A stretch of 17,186 bases of DNA from CAZXNF01 sp050741255 (lineage in GTDB: Bacteria; Pseudomonadota; Gammaproteobacteria; Burkholderiales; SG8-41), in NCBI GenBank assembly GCA_050741255.1, contig JBOIEQ010000089.1:1-17186 (forward strand), given 5' to 3'. The notes under the pieces are model-generated. The model searched no databases. It had not been told where the DNA came from and was given only the letters and a program-made list of their open reading frames with translations. Position 1 is the stretch's first letter. The number at the start of each line of letters is the position of its first letter. A program made the position numbers and the translations under genes. Below are positions 1 to 7,288 of this stretch, piece by piece.

Positions 1-117
1 GCTAGTCACTTTCTCTTGTGCGGACAAGAGAAAGTAACCAAAGAGAAACCGCCCCAACGAACCGCCACTGTCGTGGTGTCCCTGCGCTGCTCGCCCGGCG
101 CGGCGGCTGCGGAACTC

Positions 118-145
118 GCTTCCGCCATGAAAACATGGCGGAAGC
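118..145. other. Variable 28-base hairpin, arm I of element A
   Basis: The stem GCTTCCGCCATG pairs perfectly over 12 bases with CATGGCGGAAGC, leaving an AAAA loop. It is flanked by the constant GGAACTC on the left and TCAGACAGTCC on the right. The same hairpin is found in arm I of copy B but not in the other arms. Confidence 0.85.
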
Positions 146-340
146 TCAGACAGTCCTCGCCGACACCCCCGCGCCGGCCTGCGACTGCTCGGCGGTTCGT
201 AAGGGGAAAAAACGGCTGCGCCCTGACGGGCTTGGCTTGAGACTTAAGGCTTAAGGCGGGAGCGGCTTTGGTCTTGCCTCTCCCCTGCAAACCGCCGAGC
301 AGCACAGGCGTGGACGGGGCTTTCGGCGAGGACTGTCTGA

Positions 341-368
341 GCGTCCGTCATCCGTGGATGAAGGGCGC
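341..368. other. Variable 28-base hairpin, arm II of element A
   Basis: Read on the minus strand between GGAACTC and TCAGACAGTCC, the slot begins GCGCCCTTCATCC and ends GGATGACGGACGC. These pair over 13 positions with two mismatches. The sequence is unlike the arm I hairpin although the slot has the same length and position. Confidence 0.8.
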
Positions 369-486
369 GAGTTCCGCAGCCGCCGGCCATGCCGAGCAGC
401 GCAGGGGCACCGCGCCAGCGGCGGTTTGCCGGGGCGGCCTTTTCTTTGGTGACTTTCTTTTGGCCGAACAAAAGAAAGTTACCAGC

Positions 487-505
487 CGCCGGGCTGCCCC
501 CGGCG
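487..505 (-). terminator. GC-rich hairpin downstream of operon 1, possible terminator
   Basis: CGCCGGG at 487-493 pairs with CCCGGCG at 499-505 over a five-base loop. It starts 30 bases past the stop codon of the last gene of operon 1. Reading leftwards it is followed, after about ten bases, by a T-rich stretch that forms the next hairpin (452-479). The T-run is not directly adjacent, so intrinsic termination is plausible but not clear. The same hairpin occurs at the outer edge of copies B and C, so it is part of the element and not specific to this operon. Confidence 0.35.
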
Positions 506-534
506 ACTTTGCCTGATCGGGATGGGACCCCAAC

Positions 535-975
535 TCACTCCCGTTCCACCGGCTCGAACAGCACCGCATCGCCGGGCCACTGCTCGAGGTCCACCCCGCT
601 CGCGCGGCGCGGCCCCTTGATCAGAATGTTGTAGTGGTTGGGGGCATGGCACTCGTCGAAGCCGGCGATGGTGCCGATGAACTGCCCCGCGATCATCACC
701 GTATCGCCGTAGACCAGCACCCCGCCTGCCTGGAACTCGATGAACCCGACGTAATCGATGCCGTCCGCCGTGCCCCCGGGTGCGGGCGCCGTTTCATCGG
801 TCAGCATCAATTCGTGGATGTCGCCGTGGCGCACGGCGCGGCTGCGTTCCTTCATCAGGACGAGCGCACGGTCGTTGCACTCGAGGTCCATGACCTCGAC
901 GAAGCGGGCTTCCAGCGGCTTGCGCAGCAGGCGCGGCGAGCCCGCCGCGCGTTTTTTACGGACGACAGTGGCCAT
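535..975 (-). CDS. Small conserved protein of unknown function, paralogue a
   Basis: I do not recognise a function for this 146-residue protein. It is clearly paralogous to the product of 3133-3588. Shared blocks include PLEARFV (20-26), HELMLTDE (54-61), APGG, YVGFIEF (75-81) and GTIAGFDECHAPNHYNI (101-117). The second half is rich in conserved His, Asp, Glu, Cys and Asn (HEL, DECH, PNH), which could form a metal site; that is inference. There is no signal peptide or membrane segment, so it should be cytosolic. The start lies three bases after the TAA of the upstream receptor gene with only a weak ribosome binding site, so it is probably translated by coupling. It is the last gene of operon 1. 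The paralogue also follows directly behind a Bug receptor gene, which suggests a job tied to the receptor or its ligand. Confidence 0.85.
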   Translation of the reverse strand: MATVVRKKRAAGSPRLLRKPLEARFVEVMDLECNDRALVLMKERSRAVRHGDIHELMLTDETAPAPGGTADGIDYVGFIEFQAGGVLVYGDTVMIAGQFIGTIAGFDECHAPNHYNILIKGPRRASGVDLEQWPGDAVLFEPVERE

Positions 976-978
976 GGC

Positions 979-1977
979 TTATTGCGGCTGCTTGTCGAGG
1001 CCGGCGCTCTTCACGAGCTTCTGGGCTGTTTTCATCTCGGCCCCGATATAGGCGCCGAACTGCGCGGGATTGAGGAGCGCCAGCGTCAGGCCCTCGTTCG
1101 CGAGGAAGCTCTTGATCTCCGCGCTGCTCAGCACCGCGGCCGCATCTGTGTTGACCTTGTCGATGATGGCTTGCGGCGTGCCTACCCGCGACACCAGCCC
1201 GTACCAGCCGACGAACACGTAGCCCTTGAGCGATTCACCCACCGTCGGCAGGTCCGGCATCAGCGCCGAGCGCTTCTCGCTGGTCACGCCCAGCGCCCGG
1301 ATCTTGCCGGAGCGCACGTGCGGCAGCGCGCCGGTGATGGCCGGAAACATGATGCTGACCTCGCCGCCCATGAGCGCGATCAGCGAGGGGCCGGCGCCCT
1401 TGAACGGGATGAAGTTCAATTTGGTGCCGGCCATCTGGTCGAACAGCACGCCGGCCAGGTGCGCGGGGCCGCCGTAGCCGGAGCCAGGGTAGTCCAGCTT
1501 GCCCGGGTTCTTCTTGGCCACGGCGATCAGGTCGGGGATGCTGCGCGCCGGGAACGACGGGTGCGCGACCACGATGTTGGGCGCTTCCGCCATGCGCAGG
1601 ATGGGCGAGAAATCCTGCACGACGTCGTACTGCAGGGACGACTTCATGTACGGCAGCACCGTGTGCGTGGAGATGATCATCAGCAGGTTGTAGCCGTCCG
1701 GCGGGGTGCGGGAGGCGTAGGTCGCACCGATCGCGCCATCGGCGCCGCCGCGGTTCTCGACCACCACCGGCTGACCCCATTTTTCGGTCAACTGCTTGGC
1801 AACGACGCGCGCCAGCAGGTCCGCGCCGCCGCCCGGCGGGAAGGTGACGGTCAGGCGGACAGTCTTGTTGGGATAAGCCTGTCCTGAGCCTGTCGAAGGA
1901 TCCTGCGCATACGCGCCAGTGACCGCGAGGGAAACAGCTGCCGCGAGCGCTGAGAATACGAGTCTTGCCGTTGCCAT
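979..1977 (-). CDS. Bug/TctC-family tripartite tricarboxylate transporter receptor
   Basis: Periplasmic solute-binding protein of 332 residues. It has a Sec signal peptide with a hydrophobic core at residues 5-20 and likely cleavage after AYA (24). Family hallmarks are the FPPGGGAD motif shortly after the mature start, PPDGYNLL, the P-F-K-G region (FIPFKGAGP), and RALGVTSEKRS followed by MPDLPTVGES. Family members bind carboxylic acids; the ligand here cannot be read. The start is supported by GGAG seven to eight bases upstream. An unusual insert of nine residues, DPSTGSGQA (26-34), sits between the signal peptide and the mature start YPNK. It is encoded by a dispersed DNA repeat also seen in the receptor at 8237-9232. 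No TctA or TctB gene is present, so it would have to work with a permease encoded elsewhere. It lies between the CapA-like gene (27-base gap) and small paralogue a (3-base gap). Confidence 0.93.
   Translation of the reverse strand: MATARLVFSALAAAVSLAVTGAYAQDPSTGSGQAYPNKTVRLTVTFPPGGGADLLARVVAKQLTEKWGQPVVVENRGGADGAIGATYASRTPPDGYNLLMIISTHTVLPYMKSSLQYDVVQDFSPILRMAEAPNIVVAHPSFPARSIPDLIAVAKKNPGKLDYPGSGYGGPAHLAGVLFDQMAGTKLNFIPFKGAGPSLIALMGGEVSIMFPAITGALPHVRSGKIRALGVTSEKRSALMPDLPTVGESLKGYVFVGWYGLVSRVGTPQAIIDKVNTDAAAVLSSAEIKSFLANEGLTLALLNPAQFGAYIGAEMKTAQKLVKSAGLDKQPQ
1876..1902 (-). repeat. Short dispersed repeat inserted in frame in a Bug receptor gene
   Basis: A core of 28 bases starting at 1878, cctgtcctgagcctgtcg on the plus strand followed by aaggatcctg, recurs at 9142-9169 with two mismatches. 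The 27 bases in frame encode DPSTGSGQA directly after the signal peptide. In another frame this sequence reads FDRLRTG, a peptide I remember as a frequent annotation artefact of a repeat found in many bacterial genomes; that memory is not checked here. Confidence 0.8.
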
Positions 1978-2004
1978 CTTTTTCTCCTGTCTTTTTTGAA
2001 ATGC

Positions 2005-3105
2005 CTACGAAACCACTACCTCGTCGCCGTCCACGGTGAAGTGATGCACGAAATCCTCCGAGGCCCAGTCGAGATAGCCGACGGCCTCGTCGAAGCGCGG
2101 ATCGCCCTTGCGCAACAGCTCGGGACGCAACTGCTTGTCCACCTGCGCGGGCAGGAAGGAGACCCGGGCCGGGCCCTTCGCCGTCAGCACCGCCTTCGCG
2201 ATCAGGGTGCGCTTGGCATCGACGCCGTAGGCGAGCCGCGGATAGTCCGGATCCAGTTTCACGCCGTGATGCTTCTCGAAATGCGCCGCCTGCTCGGGGC
2301 TCCGCTCCGGCCGCGACATGATGAAATTGCCGAGGCTGTAGAAGCACACCTTGCCGCCGTGGACGCCGATGGCCTTGGGCACATGCGGATGGTGGCCGAG
2401 AATGAGATCGGCGCCGGCCGCGAAAGCCGCTTCCGCGACCGTCACCTCGTAACCCGCGATCACCTTGGGCACGAAATGGATGCCCCAATGCTGCGACACC
2501 ACGACCGTATCGGCGAGTTTCTTCGCCGCGGCGATGTCCGCCGCCATGGCCGCCATGTCCTCCTCGTAGGGAATCGTCACCACCCTGGGCGGAATGCCGG
2601 GCTGGTACTCCACCGGCTCGTAATACGTATGGACGCGCATCGGTGCGACGCCGGCCTTGTTCGGACCCGCGGCGAAGCCGTGATTGAGGATGGAGCAATA
2701 GGCAAGGAACGCGACTTTCACCCCCTTGCGCTCGATCACCACCGGCCGGCGCGCCTCGGCGAGATTCCGCCCGCCCCCGATCACCTTGCAGCCCTGTGCC
2801 TCGAGACAGGCGATGGTGTCGAAGAAAGCTTCCTCGCCCCAGTCAAGCGCGTGATTGCCCGCGACGGACACCACGTCGAAGCCACAGTCGCCGAACACGC
2901 TGGCAAGTTCGGGCTTCAGCCGCGCATTGGGAATCTCGGCGTGCACCTGCAGCGTGCCGCGCTCGGAGTACAACCGCTCCGCCTGCGCGAAGCGGATATC
3001 CGCCTGCGCGAGGGTCGGCTTCACCAGCGTGCCATAGGCATTGGCGGGCGCATGAAAGGGGCCGGTATCGCCGACGGCCATCAGTACCACTGACTGCTCA
3101 GACAT
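2005..3105 (-). CDS. CapA-family (PGA_cap) metallophosphoesterase-like protein
   Basis: A 366-residue protein of the poly-gamma-glutamate CapA family, which has a calcineurin-like phosphoesterase fold. Visible motifs in order are VGD (11-13), AGNHALDWG (82-90), SQHWGIHF (204-211), GHHPHVPKAIG (237-247) and FYSLGNFI (255-262); these are the expected metal-site positions. The usual NLE motif near residue 42 reads QAE. I chose the second ATG: GGAG lies seven bases before it, whereas it is only one base from the ATG at 3111. Classical CapA proteins are membrane-attached, but this one has no signal peptide or membrane segment and is probably cytosolic. No other capsule genes are present. It lies between two receptor/small-protein pairs in operon 1. 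A phosphatase or amide-ligase role on an operon metabolite is possible, but nothing in the sequence decides this. Confidence 0.88.
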   Translation of the reverse strand: MSEQSVVLMAVGDTGPFHAPANAYGTLVKPTLAQADIRFAQAERLYSERGTLQVHAEIPNARLKPELASVFGDCGFDVVSVAGNHALDWGEEAFFDTIACLEAQGCKVIGGGRNLAEARRPVVIERKGVKVAFLAYCSILNHGFAAGPNKAGVAPMRVHTYYEPVEYQPGIPPRVVTIPYEEDMAAMAADIAAAKKLADTVVVSQHWGIHFVPKVIAGYEVTVAEAAFAAGADLILGHHPHVPKAIGVHGGKVCFYSLGNFIMSRPERSPEQAAHFEKHHGVKLDPDYPRLAYGVDAKRTLIAKAVLTAKGPARVSFLPAQVDKQLRPELLRKGDPRFDEAVGYLDWASEDFVHHFTVDGDEVVVS

Positions 3106-3112
3106 GAACATT

Positions 3113-3116
3113 CTCC
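3113..3116 (-). promoter_or_regulatory. Ribosome binding site deciding the start of the CapA-like gene
   Basis: GGAG on the minus strand lies seven bases upstream of the ATG at 3105 and one base upstream of the ATG at 3111, so the downstream ATG is favoured. Confidence 0.6.
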
Positions 3117-3132
3117 AGCCGATCCATACGGG

Positions 3133-3588
3133 TCATGCCCATGGCACGAACACCACCGGACTGCCGGGATCCAGTCCCAGTTCCGCCCCCGTCATTCCCA
3201 CCGGTCCCTTGACCACGATGTTGTAGTGATTCGGGAAGTGGCATTCGTCGAACCCGGCCAGCGTACCGACCGATTTGCCGTCGATCATCAGCGGATCGCC
3301 CTGGATCAGCAGGCCGGACGCCATGAACTCGACGAAACCGAGGTAGTGGCAGCGGTTGACCGGTCCCCCGGGCGCCACGTCCATCTCGTCCGTCAGGATC
3401 AGTTCATGGACCTCGTGCCGCTTGATGCAGCGCGTGCGCGGGTGGATCAGGGTCAGGCCCCGCTCCACCTTGCGGATCGCGGACACCGCCACGAAGCGTG
3501 CTTCGAGCGGCAGCCGGCGATGGGCGGGCGCCGTCGTGTGGATGCCGGATTCGTAGGGGTCCAGCGATTTTTTTATGGTTTCAGCCAT
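3133..3588 (-). CDS. Small conserved protein of unknown function, paralogue b
   Basis: A 151-residue paralogue of the product of 535-975. It shares PLEARFVAV, HEVHELILTDE, APGG, YLGFVEF and the block GTLAGFDECHFPNHYNIVVKGP near residues 108-129. A leader of about ten further residues distinguishes it from paralogue a. I take the ATG at 3588 because AGGA lies about nine bases upstream; a longer reading of the frame would overlap the receptor gene without any family match. The protein appears soluble, with conserved His, Cys, Asp and Asn that could bind metal or substrate (inference). It lies 43 bases after the receptor gene 3632-4603 and 27 bases before the CapA-like gene. The repeated arrangement receptor then small protein suggests an ancestral two-gene module that was duplicated. 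Confidence 0.85.
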   Translation of the reverse strand: MAETIKKSLDPYESGIHTTAPAHRRLPLEARFVAVSAIRKVERGLTLIHPRTRCIKRHEVHELILTDEMDVAPGGPVNRCHYLGFVEFMASGLLIQGDPLMIDGKSVGTLAGFDECHFPNHYNIVVKGPVGMTGAELGLDPGSPVVFVPWA

Positions 3589-3631
3589 GGTGTTGGTCCT
3601 CACTGGTTTGCATGCGCGGCGCGAAGCGTTC

Positions 3632-4603
3632 TCAGTCCGGGCGCGCGCCCGAAGCCTTGACCACCTTGGCCCATTTGGCGATTTCCGCGCGCAGGAAGGC
3701 GGCAAACTGTTCCGGCGTGTCGCCCACGGGGTCGAACCCCTGCGCGACGAGCTTCTCGCGCACATCCGGCGTCTGGATGATGCGGATGATCTCGCCGCTC
3801 AGCTGCTGCACGATCTCTTTGGGCGTGCCCGTCGGCGCCAGCACGCCGTGCCAGGTGACGGTCTCGTAGCCCTTCAGGGTCTCGCCGATCGCCGGGACGT
3901 CGGGCATCAGGGCGGCCCGTTTCGCGCTGCTGACCCCCAGTGCGCGCAGCCGGCCGGCTTTCACCATCGGCGCCGCGGCGGAGACGGCGGCGAAATACAG
4001 CTCCACCTCTCCCGACAGCAGCGCCGTGACCGCGGGCCCCGTCCCCTTGTAGGGCACGTGCACGATGTCGATCCCCGCCATGCTCTTCAGCAACTCGCCC
4101 GAAAGATGGGTCGAGCTGCCCGCGCCCGCCGACGCGTAGTTCAGTTGTCCAGGCCGCGCTTTCGCCAGCGCAATCAGTTCGCGCACGTTCTTGGCCGGCA
4201 CGCTGGGATGCGCGAGCAGCACGAACGGCGTGGTGCCGAGCAGGCTTATCGGCAGGAAGTCGTTCATGAGGTTGTAGCTGAGCTTGGGATACAGGCTCAC
4301 CGCGATCGTGTTGGCGACGTTGACCTGGAACAGCGTGTAGCCGTCCGGCGCCGCGCGCGCCACGTACTCCGCCGCGATGTTGCCGCCGCCACCGGGCCGG
4401 TTGTCGATGACGACCTGCTGCCCCCAGCTCTCGGTGAGCTTCTGGCCGATCACACGCGCGATGACATCGGTGCTGCCGCCGGGTGGAAACGGCAGCACCA
4501 GCCGGATCGGACGGGTCGGATACTTCTGCGGACTTTGCGCGAGGCTGGGCCCCAGCGCGACGGCAAGCGCGAGACCAAGGGCAATGCGAAGGCTGAGACT
4601 CAT
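3632..4603 (-). CDS. Bug/TctC-family tripartite tricarboxylate transporter receptor
   Basis: A 323-residue periplasmic receptor. The signal peptide occupies residues 1-22 with a cleavage site after SLA, and the mature start reads QSPQKYPTRPIRLVLPFPPG. Further hallmarks are GGSTDVIAR, APDGYTLF, VPYKGTGPA and RALGVSSAKRAALMPDVPAI. GGAG lies ten bases upstream of the chosen ATG. It has the usual short linker after the signal peptide and lacks the nine-residue insert of two sister receptors in this operon. The gene begins 27 bases after the aconitase stop codon and precedes small paralogue b. The ligand is unknown; carboxylic acids are usual for the family. Confidence 0.93.
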   Translation of the reverse strand: MSLSLRIALGLALAVALGPSLAQSPQKYPTRPIRLVLPFPPGGSTDVIARVIGQKLTESWGQQVVIDNRPGGGGNIAAEYVARAAPDGYTLFQVNVANTIAVSLYPKLSYNLMNDFLPISLLGTTPFVLLAHPSVPAKNVRELIALAKARPGQLNYASAGAGSSTHLSGELLKSMAGIDIVHVPYKGTGPAVTALLSGEVELYFAAVSAAAPMVKAGRLRALGVSSAKRAALMPDVPAIGETLKGYETVTWHGVLAPTGTPKEIVQQLSGEIIRIIQTPDVREKLVAQGFDPVGDTPEQFAAFLRAEIAKWAKVVKASGARPD

Positions 4604-4630
4604 GGGGCCAGAACTCCAGTTGTGATCGAT

Positions 4631-7288
4631 TCAGGACGCGACGGCCGCGCGGGGATGCATCCGGTCGCGCAGCAGATACCGGTAGGTGCCGCCCGCGCGG
4701 AAATGCGCGACTTCCTGCTGCGTTTCCAGGCCGGCGATCAACTTCAGATGACTGATTGTCCCATCGGCGGCACGGACCGTACAAGCAAGGACTGCACCAG
4801 GCGCATCAAGGGTGTCGATGCCCGCGATGTCCAGCGTTTCCGCGCCCGTCAGCAAGGCGCGATCCGACGCCTGCGCGAAGCGCAGCGGCAACACGCCCGC
4901 CGCCACCAGGTTCGCGCGGTGCAACCGCTCGAAGGACACCGCCAGCACCGCTTTCACGCCCAGTCCGTGCGGTCCCTTCGCCGACCAGTCGCGCGACGAG
5001 CCCGTGCCGTAGCGCGCGCCGGCGACGACCACCAGCGGCACGCCTTCCGCGCGATAGCGCTGCGCCGCGTCGTAGATCGTCATGCGCGCACCGTCCGGCT
5101 GGTGCAGCGTCGAGCCGCCAGGCTGTCCCGGCGTCATCGCGTTGGGCAGATGCGGACTCGCGAACGTGCCGCGCAACATGACGTCCGCCACCAGCCGGCG
5201 TCCGGCGTACGTGCCCAGCGAATCGACGGACACGCCGAGCGACTGCAAATAGTCGGCGGCCTGCGTGCCGGCCGGCAGCGGCCCCATCGGCGACACATGC
5301 TCGGTCGTCACGTCGTCGCCAAAGAGGGCGAGGATGCGCGCGCCGCGCAGATCCCCTGGTTCGGTGATTCGGCCCGCGTCAAACTCCGGCGGCCGGCGGA
5401 TCACGGTGCTGCCCGCAGGCCACGTAAAACGCGGCCCGCGCGCGTGCGGCAGATCCCGCCAGCGTTGGCTGCCGGTGTAGAGCGTCGCGTACGATTGCGC
5501 GAACAACGGTGCATTGATCGCGGCCGCACTGATGCGCGCAAGTTCGTCGGCATCCGGCCAGAGCTCCTGCAGATAGACCGGCACACCCTGCGCGTCCTCG
5601 CCGAGCGGTTCGCGGGAAAGGTCCTTCAATACGGTTCCTGCCAGCGCATACGCGACCACCAGCGGCGGCGACGCCAGATACGCCGCCCGCACCTGGGCGT
5701 GGACGCGGCCGTCGTAGTTGCGGTTGCCGGAGGTCACGGCCGCCGTAGCGATGTTCCCGGCGGCAATGGCGGACGCCACCGGTGGCGCCAATGGCCCTGA
5801 AAATCCCACGCAGGTCATGCAACCGAATCCGGTCACCTGAAACCCCAGTGCGTCGAGGCTGGTCTGCAGGCCGGTGTTCGCCAGATAGTCGGCGACGACG
5901 CGCGAGCCCGGCGACAGCGAGGTTTTCACCCACGGCGGCACCTTGAGGCCGCGCGCGACCGCGTTGCGCGCGAGCATTCCCGCGCCGAGCATGCCCGCCG
6001 GATTGGAGGTGTTGGTGCAGCTCGTGATCGCCGCGATGACCACGTCGCCGTCCCTTACCGGCGCGCCTGCCGGACTCGGCACCGACGCGGCGCGGCGCGC
6101 ACGCGCGAATGCGTGCGGCGTATCGGCCAGCCCGATGCGATGGTGCGGCTGGCCGGGCGCCGCCAGCGACGGTTCGACCGTCGCAAGATCCAGCGCGAAC
6201 GTGTCGCTGAATCGCGGCGCCGGCGTCGTCTCGTCGCGCCACAATCCCTGCGCGCGCGCGTAGGCCTCGACGCGCGCGACGTGCGCAGCGTCCCGCCCGG
6301 TGAGCGTCAGGTAGCGCAACGTCTCCGCGTCGATCGGAAAATAACTCATCGTGGTCCCGCACTCGGGCGTCATGTTCGCGACCGTCGCGCGTTCCGGCAG
6401 GCTGAGATGGGCCAGACCGGAACCGTAGTATTCGACGAAGGCGCCGACCAGATCGCGGCCGCGGATCGCTTGCGCCAGGGTAAGTACGAGATCCGTCGCG
6501 GTGATGCCGGGGCGCAGTCTGCCCTCCAGGCGGATGCCGACCACGCGCGGCACGCGCAGCGACAGTGCGCCCCCCAGCGCGGCGGCGACGCCCTCGATAC
6601 CCGAGACGCCCCAGCCCACGATGCCGAGGCTGTTGACCATTGGCGTGTGGCTGTCGATACCGGCCATGGAATCGGGGATGAGCCACGGCCCTTCCGGCGT
6701 CTCCTCGATGCGCACGACCTGGGCCAGGTATTCCAGGTTGATCTGGTGGCAGATGCCGCCGCCGGGCGGCACCACGCGCAGCTCCGCGAAGGCCTGCGCC
6801 GCCCAGCGCATCAGGGCGAAGCGTTCGGTGTTGCGGTCGAACTCCAGCGCCGCGTTGCGCGCGAGCGCGTCCGGCGCTCCCGCGTGCTCGGCGATCACCG
6901 AATGGTCGACCACGAAATCCACCGGGATCGCGGGGGCGACGCTCGCGGGATCGCCGCCCGCCTCCGCGACCGCGTCGCGCATGGCGGCGAGGTCACCGAG
7001 CAGCGGTGTCCCGGCGGTGTCGTCCATCATGACCCGCGCGGGCCGGAATGCGATCTCGCCGCCGGTGTCGGCGGGGAATTCCAGCAGCGCGCCGACGGCA
7101 TCGGTTGAACCCTGTCCGCGCACGCATTGGCGCACGACGTTCTCGAGCAGTATCTTCAGGCAGAACGGCAGCCGCGACACCGGCGCACCTGTCATCGCCT
7201 CGATGGCGGGCAGGCTGCAGTAGCGGTAACGCCGGCCGTCCACGGACAGCTCCGCAATCGTGCGCGCGGCATCGAAGCGCGCGGTCAT
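4631..7288 (-). CDS. acnA: Aconitate hydratase, AcnA type
   Basis: An 885-residue protein of normal AcnA length. Aconitases isomerise citrate and isocitrate through cis-aconitate using a [4Fe-4S] cluster. The cluster ligands are visible at Cys424 (SCTNTSNP), Cys490 and Cys493 (GCMTCVG). Other motifs are VDHSV (127-131), GGGICHQINLE (176-186), GIDSHTPMVNSLG (210-222) and TPECGTTMSYFPID (307-320). The active-site arginine motifs NRNYDGR (522-528), RGTF (706-709) and GSSRDW (763-768) are kept. The swivel domain reads TYAGRRLVADVM where typical AcnA has an SRRGN-like motif, so it is a divergent member, and a related hydroxy-tricarboxylate is a possible substrate. The ATG overlaps the TGA of the FAH-family gene (ATGA), which fixes the start and shows coupling. 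It is probably a dedicated copy and not the housekeeping enzyme, because it sits among receptors in a catabolic operon. Confidence 0.92.
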   Translation of the reverse strand: MTARFDAARTIAELSVDGRRYRYCSLPAIEAMTGAPVSRLPFCLKILLENVVRQCVRGQGSTDAVGALLEFPADTGGEIAFRPARVMMDDTAGTPLLGDLAAMRDAVAEAGGDPASVAPAIPVDFVVDHSVIAEHAGAPDALARNAALEFDRNTERFALMRWAAQAFAELRVVPPGGGICHQINLEYLAQVVRIEETPEGPWLIPDSMAGIDSHTPMVNSLGIVGWGVSGIEGVAAALGGALSLRVPRVVGIRLEGRLRPGITATDLVLTLAQAIRGRDLVGAFVEYYGSGLAHLSLPERATVANMTPECGTTMSYFPIDAETLRYLTLTGRDAAHVARVEAYARAQGLWRDETTPAPRFSDTFALDLATVEPSLAAPGQPHHRIGLADTPHAFARARRAASVPSPAGAPVRDGDVVIAAITSCTNTSNPAGMLGAGMLARNAVARGLKVPPWVKTSLSPGSRVVADYLANTGLQTSLDALGFQVTGFGCMTCVGFSGPLAPPVASAIAAGNIATAAVTSGNRNYDGRVHAQVRAAYLASPPLVVAYALAGTVLKDLSREPLGEDAQGVPVYLQELWPDADELARISAAAINAPLFAQSYATLYTGSQRWRDLPHARGPRFTWPAGSTVIRRPPEFDAGRITEPGDLRGARILALFGDDVTTEHVSPMGPLPAGTQAADYLQSLGVSVDSLGTYAGRRLVADVMLRGTFASPHLPNAMTPGQPGGSTLHQPDGARMTIYDAAQRYRAEGVPLVVVAGARYGTGSSRDWSAKGPHGLGVKAVLAVSFERLHRANLVAAGVLPLRFAQASDRALLTGAETLDIAGIDTLDAPGAVLACTVRAADGTISHLKLIAGLETQQEVAHFRAGGTYRYLLRDRMHPRAAVAS

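Larger units (their letters stand above)
1..512. repeat. Large inverted-arm intergenic element, copy A (left end cut by the window)
   Basis: No credible gene lies in this stretch. It is built of two diverged arms of about 200 bases facing each other. Arm type I runs from 8 to about 205. Arm type II runs on the opposite strand from 479 back to about 281. Both arms open with an AT-rich hairpin: ACTTTCTCTTG at 8-18 pairs with 25-35, and ACTTTCTTTTG at 452-462 pairs with 469-479. Each arm then carries in the same order ACCAAAGA, CTGCGCTGCTCG, GGCGGCTGCGGAACTC, a 28-base variable hairpin, TCAGACAGTCCTCGCCGA and CTGCTCGGCGGTT. A spacer of about 75 bases separates the arms and holds a short GCCC/GGGC hairpin at 220-231. 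A GC-rich hairpin lies outside the right arm at 487-505. Arm I is nearly identical to arm I of copy B, with about five visible differences. Open frames through the element are side effects of its composition. Confidence 0.9.

Noticed and set aside
16..240. A short frame in arm I of element A that is preserved in element B (GQEKVTKEKPPQRTATVVV-like)
   Set aside because: The two copies are nearly identical DNA, so frame conservation carries no weight; type II arms and copy C do not preserve the protein, and base pairing of the hairpins explains the conservation better.
1..512. CRISPR array or integron attC interpretation of the repeats
   Set aside because: There is no regular short repeat and spacer pattern, no cas or integrase gene, and the arms are far longer than attC sites.
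1..512. Insertion sequence or terminal repeats of a composite transposon bounding the operons
   Set aside because: No transposase is encoded in or between the copies and no target duplications were recognised; the copies have a symmetric internal structure and lie only between genes. A non-autonomous mobile origin remains possible.
634..1887. A 417-codon plus-strand open frame
   Set aside because: It is antisense to the small protein a and receptor genes, with low-complexity composition and no family motifs.
3575..5800. A 741-codon open frame on the plus strand, antisense to a receptor and the aconitase
   Set aside because: It is Arg, His and Ala rich with no recognisable domain and lies opposite well supported genes; such frames are a by-product of high GC content.
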